Origin: Azolla caroliniana
Lineage: Eukaryota > Polypodiophyta
Assembly: GCA_043228905.1 (NCBI GenBank)
Contig: JBHGNT010000009.1
Span: 12,214,001-12,278,000 of the forward strand
Direction: 5' to 3'
DNA: 64,000 nt
Shown: piece after piece, positions 32,594-44,200 of the stretch
How positions within the stretch are numbered: position 1 is the stretch's first letter
Layout: every line of letters begins with the position of its first letter
Translations under genes and position numbers: made by a program
Notes under the pieces: model-generated
Seen by the model: only the letters and a program-made list of their open reading frames with translations
Databases searched by the model: none
Told to the model about the DNA's origin: nothing

Positions 32594-35500
32594 ATGGATA
32601 GAGGCATGGCGAGCTCGCTTCCAACAGAGAATCTCGATAGAACCAACTACGCGTCTTGGTCCTACAAGATGCACCAGTACCTGCTCGGGCACGGCTACTG
32701 GAGTTATGTCGAAGGAGCTAATGACGCGGCACCCGAATTGACACACAGAGACTTCCCATTGTGGGAGCAATCGGCGAGCAGGGTATTGTACTGCTTCGCG
32801 TCGTGTGTGGGCGAACAACTATTGAGCTATGTTTGGGATGCAAAGACGTCGAAGGGTGCGTGGGAAAATTTGAAGAAGATTTTCGCCGCGAGCACCACAA
32901 CCAGGAAGCTTCAGCTCCAACAGGAGTTGAGCAACCTATGACAACGCGACTTGTCGGTGGCGGACTATACCTCGAAGATCAAGGATATCTACGACTCCCT
33001 CGCCTCCATAGAGGTGAACATTGAGGAGAGCGAGACGTTCTAGATCTGTCTCGGAGGTTTGGCGTCGAAGTTCGGAGCGTTCCGAACGGCTATGTGTACC
33101 CGGGAGAATACGTCGTCCTTCGTTGACTTACAGTCAATGCTCCTGGTAGAGGAGAACCACGCGGGTGCGTCTACAAGCACGCACATTGACAGCAGAATGT
33201 TGTACATGGAGGGAGATAGGCCCCGTGGATGTGGAGGACGAGGCGAGTCGGCGCGCAATGGAGGCAGCTGACGAGATCAGGGAAGAAGGCACCGAAGTGA
33301 TGCCGACAGCAACTCCGAACCCTTTGGAAACAGGGGGAGTCGAAGCGATGAGAACTGGCAAGGGAAGTCCATCGCGGAGTGCTGGTACTGTGGCAAGAAA
33401 GGCCACAGGGAAAGTGAGTGCTGGAAGAAGTGCACCGATTCGGAGAGAACTGGTTCTGGGAACGGCTCCAGACATACCGACAAGGGAAATCGGCAGCGAT
33501 CGCACTACGCCGAAGACTCCGGGAGAGCCGGAGAAGGGACTGCCTTCGTGACGAGACACGAAGCAAACTCAATGAAACAGACCACCCGGAGATCGGACGA
33601 GGTGTGGTACGTAGACTCCGTCACGTCAAACCACATGACGAGCCATAAGGAGTGGTTCTCGTACCTAGAAAAACCGATACAACCTGGAGTAGTCGCAACT
33701 GGAGATAACACTCCGCATCCGATCGCGAATGTCAGAGAAGTTCCCCTTAGCCATGTTGGACAGAAAGGGAAACTCATGAACGTGTTGCACGTCCCGACAA
33801 TCACGAAAAACTTGGTCTTGGTTGAACAGATCGTCGACCAAGGGATGGAGGTTCGGTTTACACACCTCGGGTGCTTCATTGAGGAAGAAGGCCATGTGAT
33901 TGCGCAAGGGCGCAGAGACGGGAGGATGTTCATCCTCGACTCCACTGACGGCGGCACCGCAATGTTCGCGAAGGGACAAAAGACCGAGTCGGACATCGAC
34001 TTGTGGCACAAGCGGATAGGCCACGTCAACCACCAACGACTTCAAGATCTGCAATCGAAACAGGTAGTATTCGGATTGCCCAAATTTAGTGGCCGAAAGG
34101 CACAAATTTGTGAAGCCTGCCAGCTCGGGAAGCAACACCGACTTCCCTTCCCAAACGAGCGAAACCGGAGCCGGAATAAGCTCGACCTTATACACTCCGA
34201 TGTATGGGGGCCGGCACAAAACGTTAGTCTTGGCGGGAGCCGATATTTCATCTCCTTCATCAACGACCACACGCGGCACACGTGGATCTACCTCATTGAG
34301 TGGAAGAGCGAAGTCTTCGACTGTTTCCGGGACCTCAAAGGGTTCGTTGAAACGGAAACGAGACGAAAGATCAAGTGCCTGCGGTTGGATGGCGGGAAAG
34401 AGTACTTTTACGGTCAATTCAACGGTTACCTACAACAAATCGGAATTCGCCGCGAATTCAGTTGTAGATACACGCCGGTGCAGAATGACGTGGCCGAGAG
34501 AAAGAATCGGTCAGTTGTGGAAGCGGCATGGGCAATGCTGGAGGAGAAGAGCTTGCCCAAGTTCTACTGGGTCGAGGCGGTAAGGACCGCGGTATACATC
34601 CAGAACCGGATCGGAGACAAAGTGTCGGCGCACTAGTTATATTTCGGAACGAAGCCGAACTTGCGACACTTGAGGGTGTTCGGTAGCATTGCGTATGTGC
34701 ATATACCGAAGGAGAAAAGGAGGAAGTTGGACGCAAAGGCCAAGAAAGGCATCTTGGTCGGTTACTCGGATGAGCAGAAGGGTTATAAGTGCTATAACCC
34801 TCGCACCAAACAAACGCGTGTCAACCGCGACGTTGTGTTTGACGAGTCCGCGTCCTGGTACCAGCCCCCGACTCGGAACCCCGACTCCAATACGAGCTCT
34901 GACAATGAGGTCAGCGAGGCCGAGATGCCTTCGGATGAGCCCGAAATCGAGACCCTCGACGTTCCTCTGGTTAAGTGGACCAATTGGACGACTGAGTCGG
35001 TACGACCAGTCTGATGAAGAGCCGACGAGTAGTGAAGACTCGGCCGTGCATTCCCCGCGCAGGAAGCCGAGGAGACGGCTTACGCGCAAAGAGAAAGGGA
35101 AGAAGAAGGTGTCGGATTCCGGCACGGATAGGAACGAGTCTGACCGACGCAAGTCTGACTCCGAGGGAACTGGTGACGGGTCTTTAAAGGTGAAGACCGC
35201 GTCGACCGAGAAGGCCTCGACATCGGCTAATGTGAGATTACGCCGATCTACCCGCCAGAAGAATCCTGTTTTGCGGTTCGGATACAACGAGTACATGGCG
35301 CACCATTATGCGTACATGACCCATGTAGCGGAAGTGCGTGAGCCGGAGAGCTACGCAGAAGCGGCTAAAAACGCGAATTGGTGTGCCGCGATGGAGGAAG
35401 AGATGCACGCATTGGCGGAGAACGAGACCTGGAACCTGGTTGACGCACCAACAAGGGTAAAACCGATCGGGTGTAGGTGGGTGTACAAGGTCAAGTACAA

Positions 35501-36473
35501 CACCGATGGCTCCGTTAACCGGTACAAGGCTCGGCTAGTGGCAAAGGGCTACGCGTAGAAACACGGCATCGACTACGATGAGACGTTTGCGCCGGTCGCG
35601 AAAATGACGACAATCCGTGTTTTGCTCGCAGTAGCTGCAGCGAAGGGGTGGCACTTACATCAGATGGATGTAAAGAATGCGTTTCGGCAAGGTGACCTTG
35701 AGGAATAGGTGTACATGGTACAACCCCCCGGATTTCACTCCGGAACGAACTCCTCGGCAGTATGCCGACTGAAGAAATCCCTTTACGGACTGAAGCAAGC
35801 CCCGCGTGCCTGGAACGCGAAGATCACGCAACAACTGCGTCGGATGGGCTTCGTCACGTCAAAATCGGACTCTTCCCTGTTCATCCGGAAAGGTCGATTC
35901 GGGCCAGTTAGTATTTTACTATATGTTGATGACTTGGTCATCACCGGCGTCGACCTAGGGGAAATCAACCACGTGAAGCTCCAGCTTGCGGCATCGTTCG
36001 ACATGAAGGATCTGGGGGACCTTCATTACTTCCTCCGGATCGAAGTGATTCGTACCACCGAAGGCATATTGATCAGCCAACATCATTACGTGCTGAGTAT
36101 GCTCTTCAAGCTCGGGATGGCCGACTGTAAGTCCGTCTCGACTCCTCTGGACAGAACCGTCAAGCTTCGTCCCGATACGGGAAAGGTATGCGACCCGACG
36201 AGGTTCCGACAAATTGTCGGAAGCCTCATATACTTGACCATCACCCGACCCGACCTCAGTTATCCGGTCGGGGTGATCAGTCAGTTCATGGCGCGACCTA
36301 CCGAGGAGCACCTTCAGTGTGCGCAACGCATACTTCGGTACGTAAGCGGCACTAAGGACTGCGGACTGCTATATCGGACCGGTGCAGCCGCACAGTTAGT
36401 TGGCTACACCGATGCTGATTGGGCTGGCAATGCCGCCGATCGCCGATCCACGTCTGGATACGCGTTCTCTTCG
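32594..36473 (+). pseudogene. Element E: copia gag-pol, nearly full length but broken
   Basis: Gag, protease and integrase share one frame from the ATG at 32594 to about 34990; linker, RT and RNase H are in the next frame. Gag has LDRTNYASWSYKMHQYL and an intact knuckle (CWYCGKKGHRESEC). The protease loop reads WYVDSVTSNHMT, with Gly of DSG changed to Val. Integrase keeps Asp in IHSDVWGP, Asp in LRLDGGKEYF and Glu in VAERKNR. RT has KSLYGLKQAPRAWN and an intact YVDD (35925-35936). RNase H starts (GYTDADWAGNAADRRSTSGY) and is cut at 36473. Stops include 32939, 33042, 33271, 34634, 35556 and 35706. The missing end was removed where gypsy LTR I abuts; a matching 3' LTR remains at 46196-46503. 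Confidence 0.9.
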
Positions 36474-36593
36474 GCGCCCTAAAGGTGCCCTCGATATTCA
36501 CACTAAATGTACATGGGTGCGTACACACGCTGCACCCCACCGATGTAGCCAATGTTTCCTGGTTTCCGCCTCTGGCCGAAATTCTTCACGACA
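36474..36593 (-). repeat. Element I: 3' LTR remnant
   Basis: 120 bp matching 46076-46195 closely (CACACTAAATGTACATGGGT, GTACACACGCTGCACCCC, CCGAAATTCTTCACGACA). The LTR start TGTCGTGAAG (minus strand) sits at 36593, directly beside the polypurine tract. The rest of the LTR is deleted at the junction with copia E. Confidence 0.8.
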
Positions 36594-39128
36594 TCCGCCC
36601 CCACCTAACCGCACATCCACCGGTATGTGCTAAGTCCGGTTGAAGGGTGAGAGATTTCTGCCGGTGAGAAACCGGTCTTCCGTGATTTGCATCCCGGCTC
36701 GCTGCCGGTTTGACCCGTCGGCTTTGAGTCTTCCTTTGCGCTCGCCTCCCCGTAGGCTCGTTCGACCCGTCGACGGGTCCTCTACCGCGATTTCTGTAGT
36801 ACGCGTACTTCCGCTGGGCCTTGTTCGGCCGTATGAACGCCCCGCTCCCGTCGTATGCCCGATGTCCTCCGCTTGAGGCATGCCCGTAGTGGCCCGCTTG
36901 GCCCCCGTTGATCATTCGCGTCATCCTGATTGCCGTCCCATGTCGTTTCGCGTTGCCCTCGTCCTCTCGCCGCCACCCTCCTTCTCCATGGTCTTACATC
37001 GCCGCGTCGGCTCGAACCGCCATGGTCTCCGGAACGGTGTGGAGGATCCCTTTCTAGCCTTCTCCGCGCTACCTCCGAACTGCGCAACCTATCTCCGCGC
37101 TCGCCTTTCTGCTTCGGCACCTCCGTGTGCCACATACCCTCGTCCGTTGTTTGGCATTGCCTGTGTTGCACTCCTCGTCGGCCCCCTTTCCGGCCAGATC
37201 GTGCTTCGCCGCTCACCTGCATACCGGCGTCCTTTGCATCCGAGGAACACCCCGTAGTAGCCCGTTTGGCCCTTCCCGTCTTCGTGCTGCCGCGATAGGT
37301 CCTGAGTCTTCCGCTTGCCGTCGTCCCCTCGCCCTCACCAGCTTGTCATCCCGGCTTGCCGTGTCAGTCTTCGCTACTTCGACGGAGCTACCGAGATCTA
37401 CGAAGCGAGTGTGGAGGATCCTCCTTCGGCCTCTCTTGCCATCCCCTGACTCCGACCCTGTGCAGTCCACTAGGCACTTGTCACCTCGTTCCCGGCACCT
37501 CCCTTGTGCCGTCTTCCGATTCCTTCGTTCGGCCCCGCCCGCGCCGAACACCGTCCCTTAGTCACGCTTCGATCCGGCCCGCGATGGCCACTTGCGAGAC
37601 TCTTGTTCTGTCCCAGGTGTGCCTTTCTGGCCCGACACACCTCCCCGTGTTTGCCGTTACCGGCTCCTTATGAAACCTCGTGTTGTCGGGTCCTGTTCCC
37701 TGCCGCCACCGTCCTTCTCCCTCGGTCTTACGTTGCCACGTTGGCCGAACAGCCGGGGTCTCTAGATCGGTGTGAGAGTCCCATAGGACCGAACTCCGTT
37801 TCTATGCTTCCCGAAATTCGGGTGTCTTTGTTTGAGTCCCTCCCGGACTCTCCTCGTGTCTTCCGCGTAGTCGGGTCCCGTTTCCCGCGGCCACCTTCCT
37901 TCTCCCTCGGTCTTACATTGCCCCGTTGGCCGAACAGCCGGAGTCTCCGGTTAAGTGTGGGGATCCTGTAGGACCGGACTTCCTTACGTCCATTGCCTTC
38001 GTCACCTCGCCGCCACCGTCAGTATCTTCGTCTTACGTCGACCGTGTTGCCGACTGCCGAAGTCTCTAGAACCGGTGTGAAGGATCCTCCGTAGGCCGCC
38101 CGTCCGTAGCCCCTTTTGTCTTCGTCACCTCGCCGCCACCGTCAGTATCTTGGTCTTACATCGACCGCGTTGCCGACTGCCGAAGTCTCTAGAACCGGTG
38201 TGAAGGATCCTCCGTAGACCGCCCGTTCGTCTTCCCGACCCTGTCCCGGGTCGTCCTTTTCCGCATGCCGAGAGGGCGGTTTACTCCGCACCCTCTCCCG
38301 TGGTACCGACGTACCGTGTCCTCGGCCTCTTCGTAGGCCAACTCTCTTCCTCCCTCCCGGAATGGTCATCCGGGAGTCTGCTCCGCCCGGTTCTCGCTCG
38401 GGTCCGTTCGTCCTTCCTCCGGATTGCCGAGTCCCGTTCTCCTGTCGCCACCGACTCTCTTGTCAGACTCACGCCGGCACTCGGGCCTGCAGCTGGATCG
38501 GTGTAAGGAATCCCATAGGACCGGCTTTCATTCTCTTTCCAACTCTCGACCTTCGCCCGGTCGGTCTTTCTCCCCATGTAAAAGAGGGCGGCTCGTCCCG
38601 CACCCCCCTTCCGTATCGGCACTTTCACGCCGAATCTGGCCTCGATCGAACGATCCACGACCGGATCACGCTCCACCCGTATCGGAATGCCGATCTCCTT
38701 GTGCCGCGTCCGTCCTCGGCTTCCTCTCAGGCCGTTTCCCATCCGACTTCGCTGGCATCGTGCCAGGACTCCTCGGTACCGCCATCCATCTCCTCGGTCT
38801 TACATGGGCATACGGGCCCGAATGCCGAGTTCTCCGGAATCGGGTCCGTGGGCTCTCTTCCATTCCTTCCCCGTATCGTCTCACCGGTGATTCTCGGCCT
38901 TTCGCCGCCGCCTTCCTCCGCTTGGGACTCACGTGGGCACTCGGGCCCGACTGCCATCGCCCCAAGAGCAAGTGTGGGAAGACACAAAGAATCGCCCGTC
39001 CGTTTTACGCCCTTGTCCGTAGCCACCGACTCTTCATGGTCGGCGGTCGTTTTCTTACTGATCGCGCAAGCCCCGTCTGGGCTTGCTTCTCCCATGACCG
39101 GGATCTCGGGCTGACACGCCCAAAACCG
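36594..39128 (-). pseudogene. Element I: extended Gag region made of repeated modules, decayed
   Basis: GC-rich region downstream of gag on the minus strand, with no long frame but clear internal repetition. At least seven copies of one module occur, marked on the plus strand by TCTTAC- or CTCAC-, GCCGxxGTCTC- and CGGTGTG-like phrases near 36986, 37720, 37907, 38026, 38151, 38458, 38792 and 38924. Translated, the copies near 38026 and 38151 read GGSFTPVLETSAVGN-VDVR. A second module (GEGAERNALSTCEDRTAKDE) occurs near 38582, 38269 and 39199. Both modules match the better preserved copies in element K. The end near the polypurine tract is Arg/Gly-rich (YYRNRGRGPVDGS). The function is unknown. 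Confidence 0.65.
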
Positions 39129-40064
39129 CTAGTCCCAACGTTCCGGTTCTGCGATCTGTATCTCGGCCTCGTCCTTGGCCGTTCTATCTTCGCAAGTCGA
39201 GAGGGCGTTTCGTTCCGCACCCTCTCCCGTGGTACCGTGGTACCGATGTTCCGCCGTCGCGTGGGGCAAGTACATCTTCTTAGTCTCGGCTTGCGGCCTC
39301 CGTCTTTCCTCTTCCTCGAGCATCGCCTCGAGAGCTGCGTACGCCTCCGCAATCCTGGCCCCAACGCCGACCCTTGCCGACTCTCTCTGCCGTTCGGCCT
39401 CTTCCCGTTGTGATGGCACGCCGTCGCGTACCTTCCTCTTAGCCTTCTCGGCTCGCTCGTTGTCTAGCCGTTGGCACACCCTTCCGACCTTTGACCAGTC
39501 CTCCGTAAGCCCATTCGCTCCGTCATCGTCTTCGAGCTCAATCCCGATGGCTTCCCGTTCCGCTCGGTCGATCGACCTGACAAACAAAAGGACTTTGTCC
39601 GCCCCCACCAAACCTTGTTCCCGCTCTGGGAGCCGGGCAAGCCGTCGCTCGAACTCTCGGAACGCCTTCGTCGCGCCCTGGTGGGTCTTTGCCGATGCTA
39701 CCCACTGGTTGAAGTCGTGCAGTCCCCGGCTCTTCCGCCGTCCTCCGTATGCCTTCAGGAGCGCCTCTTCGAAGGCCTCCCATGAACTATGAGCCTCACG
39801 GAGCTCCTTTACTTCCGCATGCATCCGGACAGCTACAACCTGGCAGAAGAACTCCAGCCTCAACGCCTCGTCTATGCCACGCTCCTCCATTTCCGCATTG
39901 TAGGCTTCCAAGTAAGATGGGACTTTGTCCCCGCTGAAACGGCCGACTCTTTTGACCACTCGCTCAACCGCTTGTTGCGCTGCTTCTCGCCTCATCACCA
40001 CTCGTGCCGACTCGAACACCACTTCGGCCACCATCTCCGCAAGGTCGTCGTCTTCCGACTCCAT
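39129..40064 (-). CDS. Element I: Gag, intact 311-residue frame
   Basis: An uninterrupted frame from the ATG at 40064 to 39129. The first 200 residues are a retrotransposon Gag capsid: AAQQAVERVVKRVGRFSGDK, PSYLEAYNAEMEERGIDEAL, SWEAFEEALLKAYGG, KAFREFERRLARLPEREQG and VGRVCQRLDNERA. A charged helical stretch (YAALEAMLEEEERRR) follows. It ends in the module GEGAERNALSTCEDRTAKDE, which recurs downstream and in element K. There is no zinc knuckle. Capsid proteins of this kind package element RNA into particles. Being open while other copies are broken, and lying next to a primer-binding site, it may have been translated recently. It could act with enzymes from an autonomous relative such as M; that is inference. 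Confidence 0.75.
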   Translation of the reverse strand: MESEDDDLAEMVAEVVFESARVVMRREAAQQAVERVVKRVGRFSGDKVPSYLEAYNAEMEERGIDEALRLEFFCQVVAVRMHAEVKELREAHSSWEAFEEALLKAYGGRRKSRGLHDFNQWVASAKTHQGATKAFREFERRLARLPEREQGLVGADKVLLFVRSIDRAEREAIGIELEDDDGANGLTEDWSKVGRVCQRLDNERAEKAKRKVRDGVPSQREEAERQRESARVGVGARIAEAYAALEAMLEEEERRRPQAETKKMYLPHATAEHRYHGTTGEGAERNALSTCEDRTAKDEAEIQIAEPERWD

Positions 40065-40101
40065 CCTCCCTCGCCGCCTTTCACGTCGGGTTCACCAAAT
40101 A

Positions 40102-40604
40102 TGTCGCGTTATTACGCGCGTGCGTGGAGAAAGGCGGGACCACGGGGGTCTTGGACTAGGGAGTGACGGAGCGTAGGAAGTCGTGCTTCACCGTTTCCGG
40201 GGAATCCCAGAAGAACACCGGAAGCGACCGAAGGGAGAGAGAGAAAGAGAGGGAGCGCGCGCTTAACACCGACTCACGCACACACACACACGCACACACA
40301 CACACATGTCGACCCGACTCACGCCCTTATGTACAGGAAACGTAGGAAAGGGGGAGCACCCGACACCAACAGAGACGCGAACATACACAGACAGACGCAA
40401 ACGTATATATATATATAGAAGAAGAATACATTCCCGGCTTCGAGCCGGACGGAGGTAGGTTACAATAGTCGTTTGCTGCCAAGCCGCCGTCGGGGAGCTC
40501 ACGGGCTCGTCGCGCCGAGCAGGGTCTTGCGCAGGATATGAGCTGCAGCAAACCCTAAGCGAACACGAAGGGGGAGAAGAAGAAGAAACTAACTCTAAAC
40601 CTAA
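40102..40604 (-). repeat. Element I: 5' LTR, downstream part
   Basis: The R/U5 side of the LTR. It ends CGCGACA at 40102 and is followed on the minus strand by the primer-binding site TGGTGAACCCGACGTG. It carries the CCAAGACCCCCGTGGTCCC block, a CACA microsatellite near 40275-40305 and a short AT run near 40405. It stops at CCTAA (40600-40604), the target duplication of copia L. Confidence 0.8.
40600..40604. repeat. Target-site duplication of copia L, left
   Basis: CCTAA immediately before the LTR at 40605; the identical CCTAA is at 45928-45932. Confidence 0.9.
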
Positions 40605-41209
40605 TGTTGGGAATCAACGCTTCGATTCACCTTCTTCCCTCGGCCACAAGCGAGTAATCGCGGATCAATGCAGCAGAAAATAGGAAATACAGAGAAAGAC
40701 ACGATACACAGGGATTAACGTGGAAAACCCTATACGGGAAAAACCACGGGAGTGCGAAACTCCAAACCAAACTATGCACAGAGAAATATACAATGGCGAG
40801 CTGCAAGGCAACGACCTTGAGCTCGCTGTCCTCGCCACAGGCGGCGGAAATACACAGAGGCGTCTACCTCTTCCTCTCTCGCGCTCTATCTCTCACTCTG
40901 TCTCACGGCTGCTCCCTCTTCACTCCTCTTGAGTGAAAAACAGAAAAATAAGAAGCAACAACAAAACTGTTTGCCCTAAGTCATATTTATACTTATATGA
41001 CTTTGGGCTATTTACAACTGTAGCCTCAGGGGCCCATAGCGAACATATTCACGGATATGTCCCTGCATCCGGATCGCTCTCCGGGTACACTCGTCATCCG
41101 GTACCGAAACCGGGGTCTTCGTCATCCGGATCCGAAACCGAAACCGGGCTTGTCGGCATTCATCTCCGATATCCGACCATCCCATCCGAAAGGGACCGAA
41201 ATCCCAACA
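40605..41209 (-). repeat. Element L: 3' LTR
   Basis: 605 bp, with TGTTGGG and CCCAACA at its ends, identical by eye to 45323-45927. The promoter region has the inverted repeat AAGTCATAT / ATATGACTT (40978-40986 and 40995-41003) spanning a TATA-like core on the minus strand. The same inverted repeat is conserved in the LTRs of elements F and P. Confidence 0.95.
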
Positions 41210-41219
41210 AACTCCCCCT

Positions 41220-44200
41220 TCACTTCGGCATGGGATGTCTCTCCAATCCGATCCTCTTCCGGCATGCTTCCAGCTTGTCGGGTGTGAGCACCTTGGTCAG
41301 CATATCCGACCCGTTCTCGTCCGTGTGGATCTTCGTCAGCACGAACTCCTTGTCTTCTATCCTTTCCCGGATCCAGTGATATCTTCGCTGGATGTGCTTC
41401 GTCCGGGAGTGATAGGCCGCGTTCTTTGCAAGGTGGATTGCACTCTGACTGTCGCAGTAGAGTCGGTACTCCTCCTGCCGGATACCGAGCTCTCTAATGA
41501 AGTCCTTCATCCATATTATTTCCTTGCCGGCTTCAACAGCCGCCATGTACTCCGCCTCCGTGGTTGACAGCGCAACCGTCTTCTGCAGCCTCGACTGCCA
41601 TGAAACAGCTCCCCCTGCATACGTCATCACATACCCTGATGTGGACCGGCTGGTATCTGCATCAGCCGACATATCCGAATCGGTAAAGCCGTCGAGTTCG
41701 GGCTTTCCGGAGCCGAATCGGAGGCACACGTTTGCCGTGCCCTTCAGGTATCGGAGTATCCACTTGGCCGCGTTCCAATGCTCTTTGCCGGGATTGCTCA
41801 TGTACCGGCTCACCACTCCGACTGCATATCCGATGTCCGGTCTCGTACACACCATGGCGTACATCAAGCTCCCGACGGCTGAGGCATACGGCACTTTCAT
41901 CATATCCTCCTTTTCAGCCTTTGTCTTGGGACTTTGCTTGCTGGACAGCTTGCAGTTTGTCGGGAGGGTCGATCCGACCGGTCTTGCTTCCGACATGTTG
42001 AACCGGTGAAGCACCTTCGTCACGTACTTCTCCTGTGACAGCCACAACTGTTTCTTGCTCCGGTCCCGGATGATGTGCATCCCTAGTATTTGTCTCGCCG
42101 GACCCAGGTCCTTCATTGAGAAGGTTCGGTGAAGAGCCTTCTTCAGCATCCGGATCTTGACCTGGTCCCGTCCGACGATCAACATGTCGTCCACGTACAG
42201 GAGGAGTATTAGAAAGTCTCCTCCTTCGAACTTCTTCACAAACACGCAGTGGTCGGACTGCGTTTTGAGGTACCCTTCGTCGGTCATGAAGGAGTCGAAC
42301 TTCCGGTACCATTGCCGGGGAGCCTGCTTCAGTCCGTAAAGGCTCTTCTTCAACCGGCATACCAGGTGCTCCTTCCCTTTCTTCTCGAATCCTTCCGGTT
42401 GCTGCATGTAGATCTCTTCATCGAGGTCACCGTGAAGGAATGCCGTCTTCACGTCCATCTGTTCTACCTCGAGGTCCATGCTTGCCGCTATGCTCAGCAC
42501 CGTCCGGATGGAGGTCATCTTCACTACCGGGGCAAATATCTCGTCGAAGTCGACGCCCTTCTTCTGCTGAAACCCCTTCACCACGATCCTGGCTTTGTAT
42601 CTCGGGGGGTTTCCGGCATCTCCCGGTTTCAGCTTGAACACCCACTTGTTTCGAAGTGCCCGCTTTCCTTTCGGCAACTCCACAAGTTCATATGTGTGGT
42701 TCTCATGCAGGGAATCCATTTCGTCCTGCATGGCACTCAACCACCTGCGGCTCTGGGTGTCTTGTTTTGCTTCTTCAAAGCTCTCCGGCTCCCCCTCGTC
42801 GGTTAGCAGCACGTGCTCTGGTTCCGGAAATCTCCGGGGGGCCCTTCTCTCTCTTAGAGGATATCTCCGTTCCGGAGCTTCGGTAACCGGTTCTTCCGAT
42901 TCTTCTTCATCCGAATCCATTTCGGGATCGGGGCCGGTTCCGGTATCGTTTTCATCTTCTTCGGCCGGTTCTGTTTCTTCACCGTCTTTGGCCGGATCCT
43001 CGAGTGCTAACCGGTCCCTTGCCGGTCGGGACTGCTCCTTGTAGAGTTGATCCTCACCGGTCGACTTGGAGCTCTTCATCTTCGTCTCCGACTCCCAGTC
43101 GGCGAGTGTCTTGTCCTCCATGAAGATGATGTCTCGACTCCTGAATATCTTCTTGTCGACAGGGTCCCATACTCGGTAGCCGAACTCGTCATCGCCGTAA
43201 CCGAGGAATACGCATGGCCGGGTCTTCGGATCTAGCTTTCCTCTCCGGTCCTTTGCCACATGCACGTATGCGAGACACCCGAACACCTTCAGATGCCGGT
43301 AGGACACTTCCTTACCGGTCCACACTTTCTGCGGCGTGTCTCCATCCAAAGGCACTGAGGGTGATCTGTTTATCACGTATGTCGCCGTCGACATTGCCTC
43401 AGCCCAAAACCCCTTGGGTAATTTCGCATGCGCCAGCATACTCCGGACCCGCTCCATTATGGTCCGGTTCATCCTCTCAGCCAGCCCGTTCAGTTCCGGC
43501 GTCTTCGGCACAGTAAACTCGAGTCGGATTCCCTTCGAGCGACAGTACTCCTGGAACTGCCCCCGGTATTCCCCTCCGTTATCCGCTCGTATCGCTTTCA
43601 GCTTCTTGCCGGATTCCCTTTCCACTCTCGCGTGGAGTTCTTTGAAGACGCACAACACTTGGTCCTTTGTCTTCATCGGTGCCGTCCACAGTTTTCGGCT
43701 ATGATCATCGATGAATGTTACGAAGTACTGGGCTCCGCCATGTGACTTCGTCTCTACCTGACACACGTCAGTGTGCACCAACTCCAATGGTGCGCTACGT
43801 CTCGTCGGTGGCCTTGAGTGGAAGGAGGTTCGGTTCTGCTTACCGGCCAGGCAATCGGTGCACTTCTCCAGGTGCACATGCTTCACTGGGATGAGGTTGT
43901 CTTCTGCAAGCCTCTTCATCCCCTTCTCACTCATGTGGCACAGTCTCTTGTGCCACAGCTCACCGGCAGTGTCAGCTGCCACATTCAGTTCTTCCGGACA
44001 TAACCGGGCATTCATCAGGTACAGTGTGTTGACTTTCCGGGCCCGAGCCACTATCAGGCTCCCCTTGCTGAACTTCATTACGCCGTTCCGGATGCTACCT
44101 GTGTAGCCTTCATCGTCTAGCCTCCCGGCCGAAATCAGGTTCAATCGAACCTCCGGAACGTGTCGGACATCCTTCAGCAGCATTTTGCATCCGGTCGGGG

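Noticed and set aside
38362-39413. Long plus-strand open frames (250 and 329 codons) over the module region of element I
   Set aside because: They run antisense to gag and the modules, are rich in Arg, Ser and Pro as expected from GC-rich reverse-strand DNA, and show no domain. The minus strand explains the conservation with element K.
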